Shown piece after piece: positions 35,005 to 42,863 of a stretch of 42,863 nucleotides of DNA (within the stretch, counting starts at the first letter, position 1; each line of letters starts with the position of its first letter). This stretch comes from Candidatus Kaiserbacteria bacterium RIFCSPLOWO2_01_FULL_50_24 (lineage in GTDB: Bacteria > Patescibacteriota > Minisyncoccia > Phycocordibacterales > UBA2100). The position numbers and the translations under genes were made by a program. The DNA is taken from positions 1 to 42,863 of the forward strand of contig MFLU01000017.1 of NCBI GenBank assembly GCA_001783335.1, written 5' to 3'. Under the pieces are notes generated by a model. The model was not told the DNA's origin and did not search any database. It saw only the letters and a program-made list of their open reading frames with translations.

Positions 35005-36195
35005 ATGACTAAGCAGGTGAAGCCGGATGTTGAGTCGTTTGCGCGAATACGCGTGGTGGGCGTTGGCGGCTCCGGCGGGAACGCCATCAATCACATGGTC
35101 GCTTCAAGTATCCAGGGCGTTGACTTCATCGCCGTTAATACCGATGCGCAAGACCTCCATAAGTCAAAGGCAAAAAAGAAAATTCACGTTGGGAAAACTC
35201 TGACGCGCGGACTGGGAACCGGCATGAATCCGGAACTCGGCAAGCAGGCGGCAGAAGAGACACGTGAAGAAATTCAGGATGCGTTGAAAGGAAGCGACAT
35301 GGTATTCGTCACCTGCGGCATGGGAGGCGGCACGGGGACGGGCGCGGCACCAGTCGTCGCAAAGATCGCGCGTGACCTGGGTGCCTTAACGGTAGGCGTT
35401 GTCACAAAGCCATTCGGCTTTGAGGGGCAACAACGGCTTCGCCTCGCAGAGCAAGGAATTGCGGAACTGCGGAAAGCAGTGGACGCCGTCATCATCATCC
35501 CGAACGATAAATTGCTTGCTATCGTCTCGCGCGAAACGGGCATCAAAAACGCATTTGCAATGTGTGACGACATTTTGAAACAAGCAGTGGAGGGAATTTC
35601 AGACCTCATCACGCAAACCGGCATCATCAACGTGGACTTCGCTGACGTGCGCTCTGTCATGGAAAACGCAGGAAGTGCCCTTATGGGCATCGGCACAGCA
35701 ACTGGCGACAAACGAGCCGAAGTCGCAGCAAAAGCCGCCATTAGCTCGCCGCTTCTTGAGGTATCAATTACAGGCGCCAAGGGCGTACTCTTCTCTATCG
35801 CCGGTGGTGAAGACCTCGGAATGCTCGAGGTACAAGACGCTGCTTCGGTCATCACCGAGGCCATTGATTCGGAAGCAAAGGTTATTTTTGGAGCTGTTAC
35901 CGACGACGCGCTGAAGAAAGGCGAGGTGCGCGTAACGGTCATCGCAACGGGTTTCCCGGAATCCACTCGTTCTTCCGTATTTCAAACAGCCCAGCGCATA
36001 GCCGCACGTAAAGAACAGGAGGCGGCTCCAGCACCAATGCGCGCGAGAGAAACAGGCAAAAAGACAGAGGAAAAGGTGGCAGAAAAAGGTAGACTGGAAA
36101 AAGATGCGGTGTCGCAAAATGATGTTCCAAAAAACAAACAGAGCGAGGATGACGAGGTGTGGGGAGGACTGCCATCATTTCTAAGAAGGAAATGA
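35005..36195 (+). CDS. ftsZ: Cell division protein FtsZ
   Basis: GVGGSGGNAINHM, GGGTGTGAAPV tubulin signature; C-terminal DEVWGGLPSFLRRK. Confidence 0.96.
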   Translation: MTKQVKPDVESFARIRVVGVGGSGGNAINHMVASSIQGVDFIAVNTDAQDLHKSKAKKKIHVGKTLTRGLGTGMNPELGKQAAEETREEIQDALKGSDMVFVTCGMGGGTGTGAAPVVAKIARDLGALTVGVVTKPFGFEGQQRLRLAEQGIAELRKAVDAVIIIPNDKLLAIVSRETGIKNAFAMCDDILKQAVEGISDLITQTGIINVDFADVRSVMENAGSALMGIGTATGDKRAEVAAKAAISSPLLEVSITGAKGVLFSIAGGEDLGMLEVQDAASVITEAIDSEAKVIFGAVTDDALKKGEVRVTVIATGFPESTRSSVFQTAQRIAARKEQEAAPAPMRARETGKKTEEKVAEKGRLEKDAVSQNDVPKNKQSEDDEVWGGLPSFLRRK

Positions 36196-36197
36196 TG

Positions 36198-36340
36198 GAA
36201 ATCACAAATCACAAGCACCAAATTCCAAACAAATCCCAAATAACTAAAACTTAAAATTTCAAACGAATGCAGTTTGTTTTTGATTTTTGTAATTGGAATT
36301 TAGGTATTGTTTGTGATTTGTAATTTGTGCTTTGGAGCTT
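36198..36340. repeat. AT-rich imperfect palindromic repeat, copy 4
   Basis: aaatcacaaatcacaagcaccaaattccaaacaaatccc ... gtgatttgtaatttgtgc. Confidence 0.75.
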
Positions 36341-36355
36341 TACAATTATTAAATC

Positions 36356-37333
36356 ATGTATGATTTAATAATTGTCGGCGGTGGTCCTGCGGGCGTCTCC
36401 GCGGGTGTATATGCCGCGCGTAAACGCCTGAAAACTGTTTTGATTGCGAAAGAGATCGGCGGACAAAGCGTTGTGTCTACGGAAATCCAAAACTGGATAG
36501 GGGTAGAGAAGATTGCCGGCGCCGACCTTGCAGTAGCATTTGAAAAACATCTGCGCGCGTACGCGAAAGACGTTGTGGCATTGAAAATCGGAAACACGGT
36601 AGAGCGCGTAGAGCGAGAAGACAACGGCTTCACCGTAACTACATCCACAGGCGAAAAATATCATACAAAAACGGTGCTTGTGGCAACGGGTGGCGATCGC
36701 CGTCGGCTTGCCATCCCCGGCGCAGACACCTTTGAGCACAAGGGAGTCACATACTGCGCCTCGTGCGATGGCCCCTTATTCGCCGGGCAAGACGTGGTTG
36801 TAGTAGGTGGCGGCAACGCCGGATTTGAGACGGCGGCACAGCTTCTTGCGTACGCAAAATCGGTAACGCTCGTTCATCGTGGAAGCGAATTCGCCAAAGC
36901 AGATGCGGCGACCGTTGCGTCGGTTCTCGCACATCCGAACATGCGCACCGCTCTGAACTCCGAACCCACAGAGGTGAGGGGTAACAAGTTTGTATCAAGC
37001 ATCGTGGTAAAAAATATAAAGAGTGGTGAAATAAAAGAAATTCCAACCGGTGGCGTGTTTGTGGAGATAGGCATGATACCGAACACAGATTTTGTGAAAG
37101 GTCTGGTGGGGTTGGACACATTCGGGCGCGTAATCACTAACCCAAAAAATCAACGGGCATCGTGTGGCGGCATCTGGGCGGCGGGAGATTGTACGGATGA
37201 ATTATACCATCAAAACAACATCGCCGCGGGCGATGGCGTGAAGGCGCTGGAGGACATTTATTTCTACGCACACAGAAACCAAACAAACACTAAAATTCCA
37301 AGCACCAAGCACCAAATTACAAACAATATCTAA
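36356..37333 (+). CDS. trxB: Thioredoxin-disulfide reductase
   Basis: GGGPAGVSAGVYAARK, VTYCASCDGPLFAG (CxxC), GGGNAGFETA, GIWAAGDCTD. Confidence 0.92.
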   Translation: MYDLIIVGGGPAGVSAGVYAARKRLKTVLIAKEIGGQSVVSTEIQNWIGVEKIAGADLAVAFEKHLRAYAKDVVALKIGNTVERVEREDNGFTVTTSTGEKYHTKTVLVATGGDRRRLAIPGADTFEHKGVTYCASCDGPLFAGQDVVVVGGGNAGFETAAQLLAYAKSVTLVHRGSEFAKADAATVASVLAHPNMRTALNSEPTEVRGNKFVSSIVVKNIKSGEIKEIPTGGVFVEIGMIPNTDFVKGLVGLDTFGRVITNPKNQRASCGGIWAAGDCTDELYHQNNIAAGDGVKALEDIYFYAHRNQTNTKIPSTKHQITNNI

Positions 37334-37430
37334 ATTCTAATTATCAAATACAAAACCCGGTCAGTTTTGAATTTGTGATTTCGGTAATTTGAATTTATTT
37401 GGAATTTGGGATTTGTAATTTGTTATTTTT
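37280..37430. repeat. AT-rich imperfect palindromic repeat, copy 5, overlapping the trxB 3' end
   Basis: aaaattccaagcaccaagcaccaaattacaaac ... ggaatttgggatttgtaatttg. Confidence 0.75.
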
Positions 37431-37645
37431 CTTGAGCTGTCTGTGTTCTATGCTTTTGGTATGTTTGTGTTTTGTTTGTGCTTTGTGCAATTTGTTTGTG
37501 CTCTGTGTATGTCTTGTTTGGTCACAGATTGCCTACGGCAATTTCACGGGGTATACCCTGTGAAAATTCTGTGAAGTAGAATTGTCTGCGACAATTTCAT
37601 AGGGTATACTCCACACAGAGTTCATTGACACCAGTGGAGGTGCCT

Positions 37646-38977
37646 ATGTGTGGCATTCTGGCGGTATTCAATATGCGAAAAGCGGCGGAGCTGACCGTCA
37701 TTGGTCTGCATTCGCAACAACATCGCGCCATTGATTACGCGGGTATCGTCTCTTCCGACGGCACTTTTTTGTACAAAGAGTGCGGACCGGGTACGGTGCG
37801 CAAAGTTTTCACAAGCGAGATGCTAGACCGTCTACATGGAAAACACGCGCTTGGACACACGCGGTACCCGACGCTTGATGACGACCCGAATCGGATAAAC
37901 ATCCAGCCCCTCCGAGGATATTGGCGAGACATGCCAATTGCGCTCGCGCACAATGGCAATCTCACTAACACCGATGAGCTCGCGCGCATATGTCCACATC
38001 GCAAAACATCACTTGATACGGAATTCATTCTGCGTATTCTTGAAACACGGCAGGAACAGCGTATTGAAGACGCGCTCGCAGAAACACTGCGTATGCTTAA
38101 GGGCAGTTTTTCGCTTGCCTTGTTGCTCCCCGAGATGCTCATCGCCGCGCGTGATCCGCACGGCAATCGGCCTCTTTCTGTCGGCGTCTCCGAAGACATC
38201 GGTTTTCTCGTCTCTTCAGAAACATGCGCCTTGAGTGTCTTGGGTGCGCAATCCGTATATGATGTTCCTCCTGCCGCAATGGTTTTGATTGATAGAAGCG
38301 GCATGCGCCAAATATCGTACACAAAAATTGCTTCCCCGCTCAAAAAGTGCTCATTTGAAGGAATATACTTTGTGCATCCATCAAGCGACGTATACGGTGT
38401 GCAAGCAACCACATTTCGCCTAGCACTCGGCAGGGCGCTGGAAGAACACTGCCCGTGCCCCAGCGCAAATATCGTTACCGAAGTACCTGCAAGCGGAACA
38501 CTCCACGCCATGGGGTATGCCACGACTGGGCGCTCCGGCATGTATATGCCGGTAATTTTCCGCAACAACTATGTGGGACGCACTTTCATTGCGTCGTCAC
38601 AGTCCCTGCGTGACGAAGAAGTGGATGCAAAGTTTAATTTCACAAAATCACTCATCGTGGGAAAACGCATTGTTGTGGTGGACGATTCCATTGTGCGGGG
38701 TACGACGATACGAAAGATAGTTTCAAAATTGCGCGAGCTCGGCGCGCTCGAAGTGCATGTGCGCGTTGCCTGCCCGCCAGTTACCCATCACTGCAATTAC
38801 GGTATCTATACAAAAGGAAAGGATGGGCGGCTCATCGCGCAAGAAATGAATGTGGAAGAAATTCGCGAGCACATCGGTGCCGATTCCATCGCCTTCCTAC
38901 CTCTTGGAGTGTTGAAAGAGATTTGGCCGGACGCCGAAAATTCATGCTTTTCGTGCATGACCGGAGTATATTGGTAA
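37646..38977 (+). CDS. purF: Amidophosphoribosyltransferase
   Basis: MCGILAVFN (Ntn Cys), GHTRYPTLDD, HNGNLTN, PRPP motif IVVVDDSIVRGTT; GGAGGTG SD. Confidence 0.9.
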   Translation: MCGILAVFNMRKAAELTVIGLHSQQHRAIDYAGIVSSDGTFLYKECGPGTVRKVFTSEMLDRLHGKHALGHTRYPTLDDDPNRINIQPLRGYWRDMPIALAHNGNLTNTDELARICPHRKTSLDTEFILRILETRQEQRIEDALAETLRMLKGSFSLALLLPEMLIAARDPHGNRPLSVGVSEDIGFLVSSETCALSVLGAQSVYDVPPAAMVLIDRSGMRQISYTKIASPLKKCSFEGIYFVHPSSDVYGVQATTFRLALGRALEEHCPCPSANIVTEVPASGTLHAMGYATTGRSGMYMPVIFRNNYVGRTFIASSQSLRDEEVDAKFNFTKSLIVGKRIVVVDDSIVRGTTIRKIVSKLRELGALEVHVRVACPPVTHHCNYGIYTKGKDGRLIAQEMNVEEIREHIGADSIAFLPLGVLKEIWPDAENSCFSCMTGVYW

Positions 38978-38993
38978 CTTTCCCTATCCCCTA

Positions 38994-39030
38994 TCCCGCT
39001 GACGCATCACATGCGACGGCGGGATTTTTT
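38994..39030 (+). terminator. Terminator after purF
   Basis: TCCCGC..CGCAT cac ATGCG..GCGGGA TTTTTT. Confidence 0.75.
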
Positions 39031-39040
39031 CACAAGCTCT

Positions 39041-39076
39041 ATTCCCAAATACTCAAGTACTTGAGTATTTGGGAAT
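39041..39076. repeat. 36-bp perfect palindrome ATTCCCAAATACTCAAGTACTTGAGTATTTGGGAAT
   Basis: Exact self-complement without a loop. Confidence 0.95.
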
Positions 39077-39109
39077 GGATGGGTTGCGTTATACGGTTGT
39101 TGCGGTCAC

Positions 39110-39469
39110 TTATTTTGCACGCGGCCAGTGTATGATTGCGAGCGCCACCGCCATCACCGCAATGGAAATATCTCGAAAGAGCACCGGAAATTGCCCCAGA
39201 TTAAAGACGGCGATAGCAAGAAGGAGCACCGCCGCAAGCATCGCCGGAATATGTACGCGCCAGCCGCTCAAAAGCCAAAGCGCGAGCGCAATTTCCACGG
39301 CACCGAACACAATAAGAAGTGTTTCGTCCGGCATAACGCCGCGCGTGAATGCGGGAAAATATCCTATCCACGAAAAGGGATCGAAGTATGCCGCAATGGG
39401 TGGATACAGGAGCGAAAACGCAAGCCCCACCCGAAGGAGCCAGTCAATTACACGGCCATTATGTATCAT
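39110..39469 (-). CDS. DoxX-like membrane protein
   Basis: Four TM segments, DWLLRVGLAFSLLYPPIAAYF..., GAVEIALALWLLSG. Confidence 0.7.
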   Translation of the reverse strand: MIHNGRVIDWLLRVGLAFSLLYPPIAAYFDPFSWIGYFPAFTRGVMPDETLLIVFGAVEIALALWLLSGWRVHIPAMLAAVLLLAIAVFNLGQFPVLFRDISIAVMAVALAIIHWPRAK

Positions 39470-39473
39470 GTCC

Positions 39474-39950
39474 CTATTCTACTGTCACGCGGCCAAACGC
39501 GCTCGCATTCAAGTGATCGTGATATCCCCAGCTCCCCGCTTTATTGAACGTAAACGAGTAATTACCTTCCCCGCCCGCACATTGGTCAAAAGCGGAACCA
39601 TTCGCATTCGGACAGTGCTCATTGAGCGACGTGCCACCATACACCGTGTGTGTCGGGTGCATTGCTGAAGCAACCCACATTTTTCCGCCACTCGCGTTTA
39701 CAAATGTAACTGTGTCACCAAGTTTTACGACAATCTCCTTCGGAGAAAATCCGGAACCGTCATACGTAACCGTCACCGTTATCGGTGCCGCATCTGCCGC
39801 AGGAACATCCGCCACAGGATTCAACACCTCAACATTTCCTACTACCTCGTTTTCACCCATAACTTCAGGTACGTAAACTTCACCGATAAACAAAAACCAC
39901 GCGCCACCGACAATAATAAGTCCGGCCACAAGAAGCAAAATCCATTTCAT
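39474..39950 (-). CDS. Cupredoxin/plastocyanin-like protein, TM-anchored
   Basis: GFSPKEIVVKLGDTVTFVNASG, possible Cu ligands His/Cys/His (HPTH, DQCAGGEGNYSFTF, GYHDHL). Confidence 0.8.
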   Translation of the reverse strand: MKWILLLVAGLIIVGGAWFLFIGEVYVPEVMGENEVVGNVEVLNPVADVPAADAAPITVTVTYDGSGFSPKEIVVKLGDTVTFVNASGGKMWVASAMHPTHTVYGGTSLNEHCPNANGSAFDQCAGGEGNYSFTFNKAGSWGYHDHLNASAFGRVTVE

Positions 39951-40020
39951 AGATAATTTTTATACTGCTAAAACCTATAATCGTCCGATTCTACCATAAT
40001 GAACTAGGTGAACAAAGAAA

Positions 40021-40061
40021 GCCCCCGTCTCGGCTCCGCCACGGTAGGCAGACCGAAACGG
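40021..40061 (-). terminator. Terminator after yjbQ
   Basis: CCCGTTTCGGTCTG ... GAGCCGAGACGGG, then a T-rich stretch on the minus strand. Confidence 0.6.
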
Positions 40062-40068
40062 GAACTGG

Positions 40069-40584
40069 TTATTGGTGGTTCCCGAGAATTTGCACTATAA
40101 CGGTTCTGCACGGTCGGTCATCAGGGTCAAAGTCGTATAAAATAATAGACTGCCATGTACCGAGATGAATTTTGTAGTTGGCTATAATGAGTGACACAGA
40201 CGGATTTCCTCTTGAAAGTGCGATGCTTCGTAAATGCGCGGCGCCATTTGCTGGCTCTTGCGGCAATGTCTGGAGACGCTCCACACAATCGTGCGCATAG
40301 TTAGCTTCCGAGCATACTTTTTGAAAGAAAAGTGGAATGTCATTTTCTACAAGACCTTCTTCGTTTTCGTTCACGATCAGCGCCGTTGTGGTGTGAAGCG
40401 TTTGCACTGCGACAATCCCTTCATGTATTTCGGAAAGCGCGACAATGCGCGTCACTTCCTGCGTGATATCTTTGAAGCGAATGTTAGGAACTACCGTTTG
40501 CCGCATTTCTTCACTCCTGATAAGCAACTTGTCAAAATGGCTTTCTACAAGCCCCACTCGTTCATGCAGATGTTTTTTCTTCAC
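40069..40584 (-). CDS. yjbQ: YjbQ/UPF0047 family protein
   Basis: GIVAVQTLHTTTALIVNENEEGL, AHLRSIALSRGNPSVSLI, LGTWQSIILYDFDPDDRPCRTVIVQ; GTG start with AGAGGAGG SD. Confidence 0.88.
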   Translation of the reverse strand: MKKKHLHERVGLVESHFDKLLIRSEEMRQTVVPNIRFKDITQEVTRIVALSEIHEGIVAVQTLHTTTALIVNENEEGLVENDIPLFFQKVCSEANYAHDCVERLQTLPQEPANGAAHLRSIALSRGNPSVSLIIANYKIHLGTWQSIILYDFDPDDRPCRTVIVQILGNHQ

Positions 40585-40676
40585 CTCGAACCTCCTCTGC
40601 TACTATCCTATATAGCTGGGAATATCTTACATTGTCTTACCGCTGTTGTGAATACTTCCTCGGGTGAATGTCATAT

Positions 40677-42209
40677 CTATTCATATTCAATCGTCGCGGG
40701 TGGTTTCTGGGTGATATCGTAAAGCACTCGATTTACTCCTCGTACTTTCCCAATAATAGCGCTTGAGATTTTCTCTAGGAGCTCATTCGGAATTTTGTGC
40801 CAGTCCGCACTCATGCCATCTACAGAATCAACAGCACGAAGCGCGATAACATATTCGTAAGTTCGTATGTCACCCATGACACCGACCACTTTAACCGGAA
40901 GCAGCGCAGCAAAGGCTTGCCAAATTTTCTCGTATTCACCAGCCTTTCTAAGTTCCTCGATAAATACTGCATCAGCTTCACTGAGTATTTGAAGCTGCTC
41001 TTCGGTAATTTCTCCGACAATACGCACCGCAAGTCCTGGACCCGGGAAAGGATGCCTCCAGAGGAGCTCCCTTGGTAACCCGAGTGTTAGCCCCACTCCC
41101 CTTACCTCGTCTTTGTATAAGTCTTTTAGCGGCTCAAGAATTTTAAAGCCCATCTTTTGCGGAAGTGCCAGATTGTGATGGCTTTTTATTTTTGCTGCCA
41201 TTTTTGATGTTGACGCAGATTCAATTCGGTCTGGATAGATTGTTCCTTGGGCTAGATATACGATTGGATGCTTTTTAAGTTCGTTCTTAATCGCTTTTTC
41301 GAAAACTTCAATAAAACTGTGGCCAATGATTTTACGCTTCTGTTCTGGATCGGTAATACCCTTCAGGCGTTTTAGGAAAAGCTTGCTCGCATCAATAACG
41401 TGAAGCTGTTTGAAACCATTTTTGCGGAGATACGAGGCCACTTGTTCCACCTCACCTTTTCTAAGAAGACCTGTATCGACAAATACTGCGTGAAGTCGGT
41501 TACCGACTGCTCTGTATATGAGTGTTGCAGCCACAAGTGAATCTACACCGCCCGAGATACCTACAACGACATGCTTGCTGCCAACCTCGCTCGTAACTTT
41601 CGCGATGATATTTTCTGTCACTGTGCTGATCTTCCAGTTTTTCTTTGCGTTACATATAAAGAATAGAAAGTTTTTGAGCAACTTCTCTCCGTGCTGGGTA
41701 TGGGTGACTTCTGGATGGAACTGGATACCGTAGAAGTTATTCTTGGGATCAGCAAGGGCTGCGTATTTGCAACCCGTCGTAGATGCCGTTTTCTTAAATC
41801 CTTTCGGGAGTATTGATACCTGATCGCCGTGAGAGAACCACACGGCTTCCTTTGCAGTTAGGCCTTGGAAAATATCTTTTCTATCTTGAATGCTTAAAAT
41901 TTCTTTGCCGAACTCTCGATGTGTACCTTTTACAACCTTGCCACCAAGCATCTGCGCTATCACTTGATGACCGTAACAGATACCCAGAACTGGAATGCCA
42001 AGTTTGAATATTACTTTGTCTGGCCGAGGACTGCCTTTCTTTAATACCGATGCGGGGCCTCCAGAAAGGATGATCCCGGCAGGATTAAGTTTCTGTATTT
42101 CAGAAGCGGGGGTATCAAAAAGCAAAATCTCGGCTTTTACGCCGAGATCTCGTACACGTCTTGCTATGAGATGAGCAAACTGACTTCCAAAATTGAGAAT
42201 TATGATCAT
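40677..42209 (-). CDS. guaA: GMP synthase (glutamine-hydrolysing)
   Basis: ILNFGSQFAHLIARRVRDLG, GICYGHQVIAQMLGG, GISGGVDSLVAATL, RHPFPGPGLAVR. Confidence 0.96.
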   Translation of the reverse strand: MIIILNFGSQFAHLIARRVRDLGVKAEILLFDTPASEIQKLNPAGIILSGGPASVLKKGSPRPDKVIFKLGIPVLGICYGHQVIAQMLGGKVVKGTHREFGKEILSIQDRKDIFQGLTAKEAVWFSHGDQVSILPKGFKKTASTTGCKYAALADPKNNFYGIQFHPEVTHTQHGEKLLKNFLFFICNAKKNWKISTVTENIIAKVTSEVGSKHVVVGISGGVDSLVAATLIYRAVGNRLHAVFVDTGLLRKGEVEQVASYLRKNGFKQLHVIDASKLFLKRLKGITDPEQKRKIIGHSFIEVFEKAIKNELKKHPIVYLAQGTIYPDRIESASTSKMAAKIKSHHNLALPQKMGFKILEPLKDLYKDEVRGVGLTLGLPRELLWRHPFPGPGLAVRIVGEITEEQLQILSEADAVFIEELRKAGEYEKIWQAFAALLPVKVVGVMGDIRTYEYVIALRAVDSVDGMSADWHKIPNELLEKISSAIIGKVRGVNRVLYDITQKPPATIEYE

Positions 42210-42278
42210 AGCAAATAATACCACTAATTGTTGGCAAAACCGAACCTTATTTTACTCGGGTTCAAAGTTGCCAATCTG

Positions 42279-42363
42279 CGGAGGAGGTGAGATTCGAACT
42301 CACGATGCCTTTCGGCATGGCGGTTTTCGAAACCGCTGGAATAAACCACTATCCGACTCCTCC
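42279..42363 (-). tRNA. tRNA-Ser (anticodon CGA)
   Basis: Acceptor GGAGGAG/CTCCTCC, loop ttCGAaa, long variable arm, T-arm GTGAGTTCGAATCTCAC. Confidence 0.93.
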
Positions 42364-42415
42364 AAAACAATCAAATAGTAACAATTTTTGCGAGCCCGTT
42401 CCACTCCTCGCCCAC

Positions 42416-42850
42416 CTATCTTGCCCCCTCGCTTATTACCAATGTTCTGCAGAACTTGAGTATAGTTTTTCCTCGCTCGGTAAGTCCGTGTCGAACCGCA
42501 GTTGCGTCGTGTCGTTTCATTATCAACCCGGAAAGTACGAGCTTGCGTGTGTGCTCTGACGCCGTTCGAAAATCAATTGAAAGCCGTTCGGCAATGTCAG
42601 TTACAGAAAGCTCGGGCTCTTTGGCAAGCGTATCCATGATTTGCGCACGACGATGGCTCGCAACACCTTTGAATATACGCTCAATATTCCTGTATCCTCG
42701 CTTGTCCATAATGCTATTTTTTATACCATACTTCTGCAGAATATTAGTATACCGTATATGAAAGTCATGCACACTTTGAATAGGTTCAGATACATTTGGC
42801 ACTCCTCGTAACAGAGGAATCATGCGCCAATTCAACATATTTAGAGGCAC
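42416..42850 (-). CDS. ArsR-like winged-helix transcriptional regulator
   Basis: IFKGVASHRRAQIMDTLAKEPELSVTDIAERLSIDFRTASEHTRKLVLSGLIMKRH; exact start uncertain. Confidence 0.75.
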   Translation of the reverse strand: MPLNMLNWRMIPLLRGVPNVSEPIQSVHDFHIRYTNILQKYGIKNSIMDKRGYRNIERIFKGVASHRRAQIMDTLAKEPELSVTDIAERLSIDFRTASEHTRKLVLSGLIMKRHDATAVRHGLTERGKTILKFCRTLVISEGAR

Positions 42851-42863
42851 AAAGGGCTGGTTG

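Noticed and set aside
35274-35966. 230-aa minus-strand ORF opposite ftsZ
   Set aside because: Antisense shadow ORF of ftsZ with Ser/Ala/Thr-rich translation.
1-42863. CRISPR array
   Set aside because: Repeats are dispersed inverted-repeat elements without regular direct repeats and spacers; no cas genes were seen.

Overview
This 42.9 kb window looks like a chromosomal segment of a small-genome bacterium, probably Patescibacteria/CPR of the Parcubacteria type. That placement is inferred from a short IF-2, a tandem array of VirB2-like small pilins and housekeeping gene content; no taxonomic search was possible. I support about 33 protein genes, including clpB, nifS-like, infB, rbfA, lipB, gyrA with a large HNH intein, ftsA, ybeY, rpsU, a HisRS-like paralogue, lepB, pth, rpsA, ftsZ, trxB, purF, yjbQ and guaA. 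There are six tRNAs: Tyr-GTA, Cys-GCA, Leu-TAA, Lys-CTT, Leu-TAG and Ser-CGA. The strongest unusual signals are these. (1) Two selfish-looking ORFs, an HTH/LAGLIDADG-like ORF and a LAGLIDADG ORF, each end with a TAG stop formed by nucleotides 8-10 of the tRNA gene directly downstream, and each starts 6-7 nt after a -10-like box, so both are probably leaderless. (2) Palindromic repeats sit in frame inside conserved genes (nifS twice, ybeY once), and one of them also occurs as intergenic copies. (3) Many genes have a TANAAT box 5-9 nt before the start codon, suggesting widespread leaderless transcription. (4) Several families of dispersed inverted-repeat intergenic elements are present. (5) Three proteins look like pseudoenzymes: HtrA-like, HisRS-like and MBL-like. 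(6) There is a gyrA intein at a GNWG/SIDGD site and an isolated, SD-led acyl-CoA dehydrogenase next to a tRNA-like remnant. All assignments come from reading the sequence and remembered family motifs; no database search was run.
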